The notes: generated by a model from the sequence alone, not told the origin. DNA of 64,000 nt from Rugalucina vietnamica (GCA_964017185.1 OZ024875.1:42563486-42627485), one strand, 5' to 3'. Positions 39,701 to 54,700 are shown, numbered from the stretch's first letter. Translations and numbers: made by a program.

Positions 39701-42700
39701 AACTTGTTTTTGTATGTTCATATACAGTACAAAAGCTCTTTTTTTTATATATATATCTACAAATTCATTATTTTGTATCCACCTTCTTTGGATGTACCAA
39801 CCAGCTGGCATCAGACCCAAATACCTTACTTTTCCACAAGACACATAAACTCTAAACTGCATGTCAATTTTTGTAATCTCAGATGAGAGAAGCCTTCGTG
39901 GTGCAATGGTTATAACACTCGGTTTGTAAACCAGGGTTACCAGGTTCCAGGTTCGATCTTGGGCTTTTCCAGTCTGTCAGATAAGACTTATAAACCGAGG
40001 TCCCGTCTCTATATGATCTTAGATGTTGGTGGGACATTCAACCCCAAATCAAACAACCAGAAGACAGATTTTCTTTTTCATGAAAATTCTTATTATGACT
40101 ACAGACATGGACAAACAGTATAGCCCCATGTGTGACGACGCAGAAAGCGGCGTCCCATCTGGGGCTATTCTATTTGCATAAAGAAATTACATAAAAAGTT
40201 ACATACAAATTACTCCTAATGCCCCTAAAAATGAAAGTAGACTTATTCAAACGATAATGATGGGCGAATCCATTCGTAAAAAATGGGTCAGAGAAGTTCA
40301 TGAGTAACATAACCAAGATTTCTACTCACCACAATTTTATCATCCTGTAATTCCACAATGTCGACAAGCTCTTCAATAAACCCAGGGTACAGCAGAGCAT
40401 TCATATTCTCTTGTATGGCATTGGAGTATACTGTCAATATACAAAGAACAAGTTTGATAATAGCTGCTCACTTGGGAAATAGCTGCTCACTAGGGAAATA
40501 GCTGAAAACAATCCATCTACCACAAATGTTCAAAATTTCAAGTCACTGATCCCTTTTACAGCTATTAATGGCTATGCAGCTCATAAAACCTTTAAAAGCT
40601 CCAATCATCAATAAATACTTTTCTAATCAAGGACATGACGTCACTTTTAAGTGACCAGAAATCCAAAACAGTTAACAGAGAAAACCAACAATTTGGGTTC
40701 TGACCCGGTCTGACACAAATCAGCATGTACAGTCACAGAAGCAAGCTAGAAGCCTGAAATTTTGGATTTAAGAAGAGGGATTGTACTATCTGTCTAGCGA
40801 AAACAAAAGCGCTGATCAGCTTCGCGGTGACCGCGAAGCTGATCTGCGCCTTTGTTTTCGCCCAAACATTTTCCTGGTTTTCTTATGCAGTGGCTCACTT
40901 CCTATCCCTTAGGGACCCTTACCCAAAATAGCGATGGACTGAAGCCTGGCCTGTACACACTGTATCCGGGATTCATACTTAGAAAACAGGTGTGCCAGTC
41001 TAATGTGGGTATACAGCAAAGTCTGAAAAATTCAAAACAAAACAAAAGTGTTACACTAACTTGCAAGGCTATCATGGACGACAAATGTGGTTTATACTAT
41101 ATTTTTTTGTATCACATTTGAACTTCTGAATCAACAATTTTTCAGCGGATTTTAACCAGTACCCTGGGTAGATGTCTTGCTCGACACAACATGGTACCAC
41201 CAGTGGGAAACATGTTATGTCTTGCTATGAAATATCTAAAATTGTCTATGAAATATGAACATTGTAATACTGCCTGTCAACAAACTACTGATAGTTTAGA
41301 TATTTTGTGCAACTTCCTTTTTCGCATATATTGTATTTCTGAAATATTATTGAGTTCTTCAATTTGTGAGTGAGTACCTGACGCATGTCTATTGAGTTCA
41401 TGTACCAATAAAAAACTTGTAAACAATCTTTGCAAACATTTCCAAATATATACAATGTCATAGGTGAGCTGCTGCATGAGAAAGCCATCACTTTGGGATT
41501 CCGACCAGGTCCGACACATACCAGCCTGTACAGTAACAGAAGGAAGCTAGAAGCTTGAAACTTTGGATAAAAGTAGAAGAGGAATTGTACTATCGGTGTG
41601 GCGAAAACAAAGGCGCTGATCAGCTGTGCAGTTTCTGCACAGCTGATCTGCGTCTTTGTTTTCACATATGCAAATTGTCGGTTTTCCAATGCGGCGGCTC
41701 AGGTATCCTAATTACCTGTTTGTCTTCAGGTATTTTATAGTTCTCGGAGATTTCCTCCATAATAAAGGTAGGCAGCTGTGTCGACTCATCCAAATTCTCT
41801 ATATGGATTGTGGCTATTGTATTGGAGGAACCCTAGAATAAATGAATATTGTAAACCTATTTGGTTTAAAGTAAACAATTTTCCTGTCATGTCAAAGTCA
41901 AGACTTCCTGAGTATTAATCAGTACTGTGCTGAGCTAATGGGTCTTGCTAAAGGGCAAACCTGTACCATTTGGGTTTGAACACTTGACCTCTCAATACAG
42001 GGGTCAAACATGATTTTCCTTTCATTAACATTTGCTAGGACCCGAGGGGAGTGTTGAAATCCGAGGGCAAAGCCCGAGGTTCTCAACACTCTCCGAGGGA
42101 CCTAGCGAATGTTTATGAATGACAAAATCATTTTTGATCGCTATTATTGCATAAATTCTGCACAAATGAAAGAAATAATGGTGCACTATATTTTACAGCC
42201 TCATCACATTTTCATATGCGTAAGAGCTTTCATTTTTATGCTTGTTCCGGGTGGACTTCAGTTTCTCATTATTAGCATGTGCTTTGCGTGGTGCCCGGTA
42301 ACGAGCATTATATAAGACAAGTGAAGAAAATAAAACAGAAGACTATAAGAATGATAGTGTTACCTTCTTTGAGGCTTTATCTTCAACATTTTCCATGTAG
42401 AATTCAAAGTGTAGTGTTGTGGCACTAGAAGGAAACTTCTGAAAAGGAAAAAAATATTTTGAGACATTCAAGATTATTTCACGCATATGAGACAGGCCAG
42501 ACACCAGCCAGGTGGAGTGAAAACGAGTGTACTTTGAGATTAACCCATACATGACAAATGGACTTTCCCACTGTTATCATTTGGCAGAGTCCACTTTCAT
42601 TTTGAGGATCATCAGGATGGTTTTTAGTTTTTCATTCACTTGTTCGATGATTTTTCTCTAAGCAAACAGAATAGCCCCAGAAGGGACGCCGCAATCTGCA

Positions 42701-45700
42701 TCGTCACATCTGGGGCTATTCTTTTTGCCTACGTCCCAAGGACGCCAGGCTTAAATGAGTTAATAATCTAACACACAAGCAGAACTTGGCCTGTCTCTCA
42801 GTCACATATGCCCCATGCAAGGTTCAAATCCACACTGGATACGGTGGTTCTATATATTTCTTGATAATTGTGTGAGAATTTATTGGTCCATAAACAGGTA
42901 CTGCGCAGCATATCATCATTTTTGGCTCTAATACACAGGTCAGGCAGAACAATCCCTCTATTCTTCTATGATCAGTGCCTTTGTTTTTGCTTCACAAATA
43001 GTTCAATCTCGAAATTCTAAATACAAAATTTCAAGCTACTAGTCTTGTGTGACAATACAGGTGGGTTTCTGTTGGACCCAATCGAAACCCTGAAACCTGT
43101 TTTTCTCTCATTGATGCTGATATAACTGCTACTTACAGAGATAGGTAGATCACTGCAGCACTCTGCCAGCCCAAAGCCATTGTCTTTACCTCCCCAACTC
43201 TCAGCCAGGTGGGTGAGTCGGGCTATCAGGCCTTGCTTCTTCTCATTACTCAGACGAGTGATAAAGTTGGATCTTTTACTGTAAAAATACATAACTTCTT
43301 AAAACTGGATTCCTCAGCTCCTTGGGCCAAGTGGGTAATGAAGACCTTATGCACTAGTCATTTGTAACAACAGCACCCGCTCCCCACCGGCAGCGGAGGA
43401 ATAGCCATGGAAATGAGCAGGGCTTTGACCAAAGTTTTGCCACGGCAGTGCGGGGGAAATACCTGGGGTTTGCTTTATATAGGCGAAAAGGGGCAAAAAG
43501 GGTGGTGAAATGATAAAATAGCAAGCTGCGGGGGGAAAACAGCGGTGGTTTAACCAACAAGCAGTCCACGCAGGGTGGGGCTTTTAGCGGGTATTTGCTG
43601 GACCAAAAGTCAAAGTCCCCGCTATTCCAAGGAGGGTGGGGGCCGTGGTTACAAATGACTAGTGCATAATGAAGACCTTATCACTCCGATAATACAAGTT
43701 GGAATGTTTACAGTGAAAATATAAAATTTCTTCAGACTGGAGAGCTTTACATAAAACATTGTAATACCATTGATTCATGTTAATAGCAAACAATTAATAA
43801 ATACTAATCTGGTCGATTTTGTGTTTAATGTCACGATTAACAACTAGAAATTGGCTGCAAGCAAGGTTTTCAGTATACCCCCCGCAAAATTATCTGAAGC
43901 TGGCCAATAACTTCCTAAGTCAAACATGCAAAAAATTTGTCAAAGATCTTTTCAGCATTATAATCCTTCATGTACATCCCCAGTATGCCAGTCACATCTA
44001 TAAGATATTAAAAGAATATATTGAAAGCTTGAGGTTGATTTCACTGTATGCACTATGATCGTTGTTTATCATGAGAAATGGTAAAAATTGGCTAAGTTAA
44101 ATAAAAGCTGTAAGTTTGTCAAAAATTAAATTTTCAGCATGAAAATTATTCATGCACATCTAAAATATATCTGGAACAAATCTACAAAGAATCTTAAAGA
44201 AACATTGAAAGCCCTAGGAGGAGTTGATTTCACAAAGTATGCACTACCAACCATTATTGTATATAAGCAATGGTCAAGAAATGGCTATGTTGAAAAATGA
44301 TGTAAATTTGTCAAATATCACTTTTTCAGTATTATAATTATTCATGCACATCTTCAATATGTGTGGAACATGTCTGCAAAGTATTGAAAAGAAATACTGA
44401 AAGCCCTAGGAGGAGTTGATTTCACAAACCATCATTGTATAAAAGCAATGGTCAAAAAATGGCTATGTTAAAAAATGCTGTAAATTTGTCAAAAATTAAT
44501 TTTTCAGTATTATAATTCTTCATGCACATCTTCAATATGTGAGGAACATGTCTGAAAAGTATCAAAAAGAAATACTGAAAGCCCTTGGAGGAGTTGATTT
44601 CACAAAATGTGCACTACCAACCATTTTTGTATATAAGTAATGGTCAAAAAATGGCTATGTTGAAAAATGCTGTAAATTTGTCAAAAATTATTTTTTCAGC
44701 ATTATAATTCTTCATGCACATCTTCATTACGTGTGGAACATATCTGCAAAGTATTGAAAAGAAATACTGAAAGCCCTAGGAGGAGTTGATTTCACAAAAT
44801 ATGCACTACCAACCATTATTGTTTAAGCAATGGTCAAAAAATGGCTATGTTAAAAAATGCTGTAAATTTGTCAAAAATTATTTTTTCAGCATTATAATTC
44901 TTCATGTACATCTTCAATATGTGTGGAACATGTCTGCAAAGTATTGAAAAGAAATACTGAAAGCCCTAGGAGAATTTGATTTCACAAACTATGAACTACC
45001 AATCATTATTGTATATAAGCAATAGTCGAAAAATGGCTATGTTGAAAAATGCTGTAAATTTGTCAAAAATTATTTTTTCAGCATTATAATTCTTCATGCA
45101 CATCTTCAATATGTGTGGAACATGTCTGCAAAGTATTGAAAAGAAATACTGAAAGCCCTAGGAGGAGTTGATTTCACAAACTATGCACTACCAACCATTA
45201 TTGAATATGGCAATTATCGAAAATTGGCTAAGTTCAAAATGCCGTAAATTTGTCAAAATTCATTTTTTCAGCATAATACTTCTTCATGCATATCTTCAAT
45301 ATCTCTGGCACATATCTGCAAAGTATCAAAAGAGAATATTGAAAGCTGTAGGAGGAGTTGATTTCACAAAGTATGCACTATTAGCACTATGGCAAACATT
45401 CTATGTATAGGTTTAAAAAGTCCCATAACTCTTGCAAAACTGACCCTTTGGCCCCTAAATTCATATCACACATGTGTTGTCTAATGGTGCAGGTGTGTTG
45501 AAAATTTGAAGAACATCGGGCAAAAACTACTTAAGTTATTCAGCAAAGATGTCAAAATGTTGACGGAATGACGGAATGACGGAATCACGGAATCACGGAA
45601 TTACGGACAGACTGAAACTAGAAATTGGCTGCAAGCAAGGCTTTCAGTATACCCCCCGCAAAATTATCTGAAGCTGGCCAATAACTTCCTAAGTCAAACA

Positions 45701-48700
45701 CGCAGAAAATTTGTCAAAGATATCTTCTTAGCATTATAATTCTTCATGTACATCCTCAGTATGCCAGTCACATCTATAAGATATTCAAAGAATGTGTTGA
45801 AAGCTTGAGGTTGATTTCACTGTATGCACTATGATCATTATTGTTTATCATGAGATATGGTAAAAAATTGACTAAGTTAAAGAAAACCTGAAAATTTGTC
45901 AAAAATTATTTTTTCAGCATGAAAATTATCTATGCACATCTAAAATATATCTGGAACAAATCTACAAAGAATTTAAAAGAAACACTGAAAGCCCTAAGAG
46001 CAGTGGATTTCACAAGGTATGCACTACCAACCATTATTGTATATAAGAAATGGTCGAGAAATGGCTATGTTGAAAAATGATGTAAATTTGTCAAAATTCA
46101 CTTTTTCAGTATTATAATTCTTCATGCACATCTTCAATATGTGTGGAACATGTCTGCAAAGTATTGAAAAGAAATACTGAAAGCCCTAGGAGGAGTTGAT
46201 TTCACAAACTATGCACTACCAACCATTATTGTATTTAAGCAATGGTCAAAAAATGGCTATGTTAAAAATGATGAAAATTTGTAAAAAATTAATTTTTCAG
46301 TACTATTCTTCTTCATGCACATCTTCAATATGTGTGGAACATGTCTGCAAAGTATTGAAAAGAAATACTGAAAGCCCTTGGAGGAGTTGATTTCACAAAC
46401 TATGCACTGCCAACCATTATTGTATATAAGCAATGGTCAAAAATGACTATGTTGAAAAATGATGTAAATTTGTCAAAATTCACTTTTTCAGTATTATAAT
46501 TCTTCATGCACATCTTCAATATGTGTGGAACATGTCTGCAAAGTATTGAAAAGAAATACTGAAAGCCCTAGGAGGAGTTGATTTCACAAACTATGCACTA
46601 CCAACCATTATTGTATTTAAGCAATGGTCAAAAAATGGCTATGTTAAAAATGATGTAAATTTGTAAAAAATTAATTTTTCAGTACTATTCTTCTTCATGC
46701 ACATCTTCAATATGTGTGGAACATGTCTGCAAAGTATTGAAAAGAAATACTGAAAGCCCTAGGAGGAGTTGATTTCACAAAATATGCACTACCAACCATT
46801 ATTGTATAAGCAATGGTCAAAAAATGGCTATGTTAAAAATTGCTGTAAATTTGTCAAAAATTATTTTTTCATCATTATAATTCTTCATGCACATCTTCAA
46901 TATGTGTGGAACATGTCTGCAAAGTATTGAAAAGAAATACTGAAAGCCCTAGGAGAAGTTGATTTCACAAACTATGCACTACCAACCATTATTGTATATA
47001 AGCAATGGTCAAAAAATGGCTATTTTGAAAAATGCTGTAAATTTGTCAAAAATTATTTTTTCATCATTATAATTCTTCATGCACATCTTCAATATGTGTG
47101 GAACATGTCTGCAAAGTATTGAAAAGAAATACTGAAAGCCCTAGGAGGAGTTGATTTCACTAACTATGCACTACCAACCATTGTTGAATATGGCAATTAT
47201 CGAAAATTGGCTAAGTTCAAAATGCTGTAAATTTGTCAAAATTTATTTTTTCAGCATAATACTTCTTCATGCACATCTTCAACATCTCTGGCACATATCT
47301 GCAAAGTATCAAAAGAGAATATTGAAAGCTGTAGGAGGAGTTGATTTCACAAAGTATGCACTATTAGCACTATGGCAAACATTCTATGTATAGGTTTAAA
47401 AAGTCCCATAACTCTTGCAAAACTGACCCTTTGGCCCCTAAATTCATATCACACATGTGTTGTCTAATGGTGCAGGTGTGTTGAAAATTTGAAGAACATC
47501 GGGCAAAAACTACTTAAGTTATTCAGCAAAGATGTCAAAATGTTGACGGAATGACGGAATGACGGAATCACGGAATCACGGACAGGCTGAAAACAGTATA
47601 CCCCCCTAAAACTTCGTTTTGCGGGGGGTATAAACAGTATACCCCCCTAAAACTTCGTTTTGCGGGGGGTATAAAAAAGAGACACCTTAAAACATTATTT
47701 TATTTACTTGGTCTCCTCTAGTCAGTGCAAATATGAATCGATAAACAGAACTAAGCAGAGTATAAGTGATTTCACATGTTGTTATGCTAGAAGAGTTTTG
47801 TATGGATTTAAATGTGCAAAACCATTTTCTGGAATCATCACTCTGCTTACCACTACACTTTAGAATGAATTGTATTCGGAAGTAAACATTACAAATCTTG
47901 CAACAGCTGTGTCAAATTAACCCAAAAATTTAATGTCACCTTTTCAGTCTGATAGAGGATACATTAAAGCATGCACAGGCCTATTCTAAGGCTCCAGGAA
48001 TGAAGGGATACTCGAGGCAGAAGGACAAGAAGACTAAATGCAAATTTTCATCAATTTTTGGCTTCATAACACCTGTGCCGGATTTGCAGATTTATGGTGT
48101 AACTGTTCCCAGCTTTTGCTTTATCAGTGTCACATCTCCTGCAGGGTGGACTGGCATTGCATATTTACAGAATAACATTTTAAGGCTTTATGGAAATGTG
48201 CACCACATCTCCTAAGAGTTGAAATGGTGAAAACTCGGTCAAATCTGTTGTAGGGTCAACAAAATTATATATTGCTTTAATTCCATCATGAATTTCACAA
48301 GCAAATATCAACTAACCAAATTCTGTTATACTGTGATATTTTTGGCTGTCAGGCATATTCAAAATGGTCAATGTACTTTTTGCGGTTGGGGGCAAGTGGT
48401 GCTCCACTTTATTTTGACAACCACTACAAGGGTTTTCGAGCCTGCTTCACAATACTTGATTTTTCTCAGAGCACCTCTTCATTACAAGTATCTACTAATC
48501 GCATTACGCAAGAAATAACACCTTGTCCCAATAAATCACTCGTTACCCACTTTATGACAATGCGATTAGTCCACCTGACTTAACCTATTGACCAAATCAG
48601 TCTACTAATCAGGGTTTTAGCACCTAATGATTAGCCGAGGCCTTTGAGATAGTGGACACTTGACTGGATTATAGATATAACTAGAAATTGGCTGCAAGCA

Positions 48701-51700
48701 AGGCTTTCAGTATACCCCCCGCAAAATTATCTAAGGCCAATAACTTAAAGGCCTTTAAGTCAAACATGCAGAAAATTTGTCAAAAATATCTTTTCAGCAT
48801 TATAATCCTTCATAAAAATCCTCCGTATGTCTGACTCATGTCTGTAAGGTATTAAATAATATACTGAAAGCTCAGGGAGTAAAATTATTGTTGATTTCAC
48901 TGTACACTGTTGATCATTATTTATCATGAGAAATGGTCAAAAATTGGCTATGCTAAAAAAAAGCTGTAAATTTGTCAAAAATAAATTATTCAGCATAAGA
49001 ATTATTCATGCACATCAGAAATATATCTGGAACAAGTGTGCAAAGAATTCAAATGAAACAATGAAAGCACTAGGACTTGATTTCATAAAGTATGCACTGC
49101 CAGCCGTATTGTATATTAGCGATGGTTGAAATATGTCTAAGTTGAAAAATGCTGTAAATTTGTCAAAAATTATTTTTTCACCAATAAAATTCTTTATGCA
49201 CATCTTTAATATGTCTGTAACATGTCTGCAAAGTATTGAAAAGAATTACTGAAAGCCCCAGGAGGAGTTGGATTTCACAAAGTATGTACTATCAACCATA
49301 ATTGAATATAAGCAGAAATGGTCAAAATTGGCTAAGTTTAAAAAGCTGTAAATTTGTCAAAACTAAAATTTTCAGCATAAAAATTCTTCATGCACATCTT
49401 CAATATATCTGGAACAAATCTGCAAAGAATTAAAAAGAAACTAGAAAAAGTGCCTTGAGAGGCACGTATACCCCCGGCTGGTAGCCACCAAGCCCCCTTC
49501 CCTACCCCCTTCCTAAACAACCCGGCACATGCTCATCCCTGACATTGAACATCACATCACCAATGAAAAACAGTACCCTTATCAAGTACATTTTAGAAAC
49601 CACCAAGCCCCCTTCCCCACCCCCTACCTAAACAACCCGGCACATGCTCACCCCTGACATTGAACCTCGAATCTCCAACGAAAAACAGTACCCTTATCAA
49701 GTACATTTTAGAAATTAAAACAATGTTTTCTGAGGAAAACTATGTCCCCCCAACCGTTTAGTAATTGAAGTGTAGTTACCTTGTGATATGAAGTTTTTCT
49801 AGGGAAGACACCATGTAAGGTGTGATAGTTTAAACTTGTTTTGGACCCTGTCTAAAATTGGGTCACAATCACCAAATTCTTATAAACTCTGAACCTCCTC
49901 CAACAATGCTTCTGAGCAAGTTTGGTCAAAATCCATCAATTAGTTTACAAGATATCGTATCGGAAAAACTAATTTCAACAGTTTTTATGGACCCGTGACC
50001 TTGGAAATTAGGTCAAGGTCATCAAAATCTAATCAACTTTGAGCCTCCTCCAAACAATGCTTCTGTGCAAGTTTGGTCAAAATCCATCAACTGGTTTACA
50101 AGATATTGCAGTGAAAAGACTAATTTCAACATTTTTTTATGGACTCGTGACCTTGAAAATTAGGTCAAGGTCACCGAAATCTAATCAACTCTGAGCCTTC
50201 TCGCAACAATGCTTCTGTGCAAGTTTGGTCAAAATCCATCAATTGGTTTACAAGTTATCGAGTTGGAAAGATTAATTTCAACATTTTTTATGGACTCGTG
50301 ACCTTGAAAATTAGGTCAAGATCACCAAAATCTAATCAACTCTGAGCCTCCTCCCAACAATGCTTCTGTGCAAGTTTGGTCAAAATCTGTCAATTGATTT
50401 ACAAGATACTGCGTTGGAAAGACTAATTTCAACATTTTTTATGGACTTGTGACCTTGAAAATTAGGTCAAGGTCACCAAAATCTAGCCGACTCTGCGCCT
50501 TCTCGCAACAATGCTTCTGTACAAGTTTGGTCAAAATCCATCCATTCGTTTACAAGTTATCGCGTTGGAAAGACTAATTTTAACATTTTTTATGGACTCG
50601 TGACCTTGATTATTAGGTCAAGGTCACCAAAATATAATCAACTCTGAGCCTCCTCCCAACAATGCTTCTGTGCAAGTTTGGTCAAAATCCATCGATTGGT
50701 TTACAAGATACTGCATTGGAAAGACTAATTTCAACATTTTTTATGGACTCGTGACCTTGAAAATTAGATCAAGGTCACCAAAATCTAATCATCTCTGAGC
50801 CTTCTTGCAACAATGCTTCTGTGCAAGTTTGGTCAAAATCCATCTATTGGTTTTCAAGATATTGAGTTGGAAAGACTAATTTCAACAGTTTTTATGGACT
50901 CGTGACCTTGAAAATTCTGTCAAGGTCACCAAAATCTAATCAACTCTGAGCCTCCTCCCAACAATGCTTCTGTGCAAGTTTGGTCAAAAACCATCATTTG
51001 GTTCACAAGATATTGCATTGGAAAGACTAATTTCAACAGTTTTTATGGACTCGTGACCTTGAAAATTAGGTCAAGGTCACCAAAATCTAATCAACTCTGA
51101 GCCTCCTCCCAACAATGCTTTTGTGCAAGTTTGGTCAAAGTCCATCAATTAGTTTACAAGATATCGTATCGGAAAAACTAATTTCAACAGTTTTATAGAC
51201 TCGTGACCTTCAGAATTAGGTCAAGGTCATCAAAATCTAACCAACTCTGAGCCTTCTCCCAACAATGCTTCTGTGCAAGTTTGGTCAAAATCCATCAATT
51301 GGTTTATAAGATATTGCGTTGGAAAGACTAATTTCAACATTTTTTATGGACTCGTGACCTTGAAAATTAGGTCAAGGTCACCAAAATCTAATCAACTCTG
51401 AGCCTTCTCGCAACAATGCTTCTGTGCAAGTTTAGTCAAAATCCATCAATCGGTTTACAAGATATTGCGTTGGAAAGACTAATTTCAACATTCTTTATGG
51501 ACTTGTGACCTTGAAAATTAGGTCAAGGTCACCAAAATCTTATCAACTCTGAGCCTCCTCCCAACAATGCTTCTGTGCAAGTTTGGTCAAAATCCATCAA
51601 TTGGTTTTCAAGATATTGAGTTGGAAAGACTAATTTCAACAGTTTTTATGGACTCGTGACCTTGAAAATTAGGTCAAGGTCACCAAAATCTAATCAACTC

Positions 51701-54700
51701 TGAGCCTCCTCCCAACAATGCTCTTGTGCAAGTTTGCTCAAAATCCATTCATTTGTTCAGAAGATATCGCGTCAGAAAACTAATTCAACAGTTTTTATGG
51801 ACTCGTGACCTTGAAAATTAGGTCAAGGTCACCAAAATCTAATCAACTCTGAGCCTCCTCCCAACAATGCTTTTGTGCAAGTTTGGTCAAAGTCCATCAA
51901 TTAGTTTACAAGATATCGTATCGGAAAAACTAATTTCAACAGTTTTATAGACTCGTGACCTTCAGAATTAGGTCAAGGTCATCAAAATCTAACCAACTCT
52001 GAGCCTTCTCCCAACAATGCTTCTGTGCAAGTTTGGTCAAAATCCATCAATTGGTTTATAAGATATTGCGTTGGAAAGACTAATTTCAACATTTTTTATG
52101 GACTCGTGACCTTGAAAATTAGGTCAAGGTCACCAAAATCTAATCAACTCTGAGCCTTCTCGCAACAATGCTTCTGTGCAAGTTTAGTCAAAATCCATCA
52201 ATCGGTTTACAAGATATTGCGTTGGAAAGACTAATTTCAACATTCTTTATGGACTTGTGACCTTGAAAATTAGGTCAAGGTCACCAAAATCTTATCAACT
52301 CTGAGCCTCCTCCCAACAATGCTTCTGTGCAAGTTTGGTCAAAATCCATCAATTGGTTTTCAAGATATTGAGTTGGAAAGACTAATTTCAACAGTTTTTA
52401 TGGACTCGTGACCTTGAAAATTAGGTCAAGGTCACCAAAATCTAATCAACTCTGAGCCTCCTCCCAACAATGCTCTTGTGCAAGTTTGCTCAAAATCCAT
52501 TCATTTGTTCAGAAGATATCGCGTCAGAAAACCTAATTTGATCAGTTTTCATGGGCTGGTGACCTTGAAAATGAGGTCAAGGTCACCAAAATCTAATCAA
52601 CTCTTTCCCCCCTCCCAACCATGTATCTATGCAAGTTTGGTCAAAATCCATCCACTGGTTCAAAAGATATCGCGTAAGAAAGAAGCTACGCGGACGCGGA
52701 CGCCGACGCGGACGCCGACGCCGACGGGAACCGCACCAAAAACAATATGTCCCCCACCTTCGGTTGGGGGGACATAATAAGCAGTGTAAAGTACTTTTTT
52801 ATATAAACATGGGGAGGTCTAGTTTTAGAATGACATATCTATTTTAGAGTGGTATACAGAGCTGACGTGTATACCCAATCTAGGACATAAGCGCGGACAT
52901 TTTGGGTCAGGTCCTCAGTCCTAGATTGAAATGAAAGTAGAATGTCATTCTTATAAAAAAAAAAAAATAAAAAAAAAAATAAAAAGTCCTAGATCTTGAC
53001 CTCAGGTCCCACCCCCACCCCATGCATGGACCAGTGGGCCTAGCCCTTATGTGGTACCTATGTTGTGTTGTAAGCATGAACACTTTCTAATACATGGTTG
53101 TCAAGATATAGACACACAGAATATTAATCTTGGTAACTACTGTATTTTATGTGTCCTAGATTTTGACCTCGAGCCCCACCCCTAGTGTTTGGTGCCATGG
53201 AATTTAATTCAACCCTAAAGGGTATCTATGATCCAAACAGGAATACATTCCTATAAGTATTTGTTAAGATATGAACTTAGAGATGAAAAAACACTATGTA
53301 AATAGCACATTTTCAAGGTGACCTAGATTTTGACCTCTAGCCCCACCCCCGGGCATGGACCAAAGGTCCGAACTAAAAGAAACAAAGCAAACCCTATAGG
53401 GTACCTATGGTTAAAATATGATTGGTTTCTGATCATTGGTTCATGAGATATACACCACAAGTGAAACTTAAACCAAAACTTTGACCCAAAGTAAAGGTGA
53501 CCTAGATTTTGACCTCTAGCCCCACCCCCGGGCATGGACCCAGGGTCCAAACTCACAGAAACAAAGCAAACCCTATAGGGTACCTATGGTTAAAATATGA
53601 ATGGTTTATGATCATTAGTTCATGAGATATACACCACCAGAGAAACTTTAACAAAAACTTTGACATAAATTCCACGAACGTTCCGGAATAACGAACGAAC
53701 TAACGAACGAACGAACGAACTAACCAACGAACGAACCAACGAACATACGAACGGACGAACGGACGAACGGAAAAGCGAAAACTATATACCCGTCGGCATA
53801 AATGCCGGGGGTATAACAATGAAAGCCCTAGGAGGAGTTGATTTCACAAAGTATGCACTACCAACCATTATTGTATGTAAGCAATAGTCGAAAAATGGCT
53901 AAGTTAAAAAATGCTGTAAATTTGTCAAAAATTATTTTTTCAGCATTATAATTCTTCATGCACATCTTCGATATGTCTGTAACATGTCTGCAAAGTACTG
54001 AAAAGAAATACTGAAAGCCCTAGGAGGAGTTGATTTCACAAAGTATGTATGTAAGCAATAGTCGAAAAATGGCAAAGTTAAAAAATGCTGTAAATTTGTC
54101 AAAAATTATTTTTTCAGCATTATAATTCTTCATGCACATCTTCAATATGTCTGTAACATGTCTGCAAAGTACTGAAAAGAAATACTGAAAGCCCTAGGAG
54201 GAGTTGATTTCACAAAGTATGTACATGTATGTAAGAAATAGTCGAAAAATGGCAAAGTTAAAAAATGCTGTAAATTTGTCAAAAATTATTTTTTTCAGCA
54301 TTATAATTCTTCATGCACATCTTCAATATGTCTGTAACATGTCTGCAAAGTACTGAAAAGAAACACTGAAAGCCCTAGGAGGAGTTGATTTCACAAAGTA
54401 TGCACTACCAACCATTACTGAATATAAGCAATTATAGAAAATTTGCTAAGTTAAAAATGCTGTAAATTTGTCAAAAATGATTTTTTTCAGCATGACAATT
54501 GTTCATGCACATCTGCAATTTACTTAAACATATCAGCAAAATATTAAAAGGAAACATTGAAAGATGTAAGAGGAGTTGATTTCACAAAGTATGTACTTTC
54601 AGTACTATGGCAAACATGTTAAAGGAAGACTTAAAAAGTCCCATAACTCTTGCAATACTTACCCTTTGGCCCCTAAATTCATACCACACATGTATTGTCT

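Larger units (their letters stand above)
49440..53815 (+). mobile_element. Tandem-core Helentron-like element, family F, copy 1 (inside A copy 4)
   Basis: ACTAGAAAAAGTGCCTTGAG, hairpin GTGCCTTGAGAGGCAC, then GTATACCCCCGGCTGG. A 135-bp direct duplication ('aacaacccggcacatgctca') follows, then the inserted B copy 2. It resumes with 'gagctgacgtgtatacccaa', several 'tagattttgacctctagccc' units, an AACGAACGAACG microsatellite, and a terminal hairpin TATACCCGTCGGC/GCCGGGGGTATA. The insertion point lies between two A. Confidence 0.88.
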
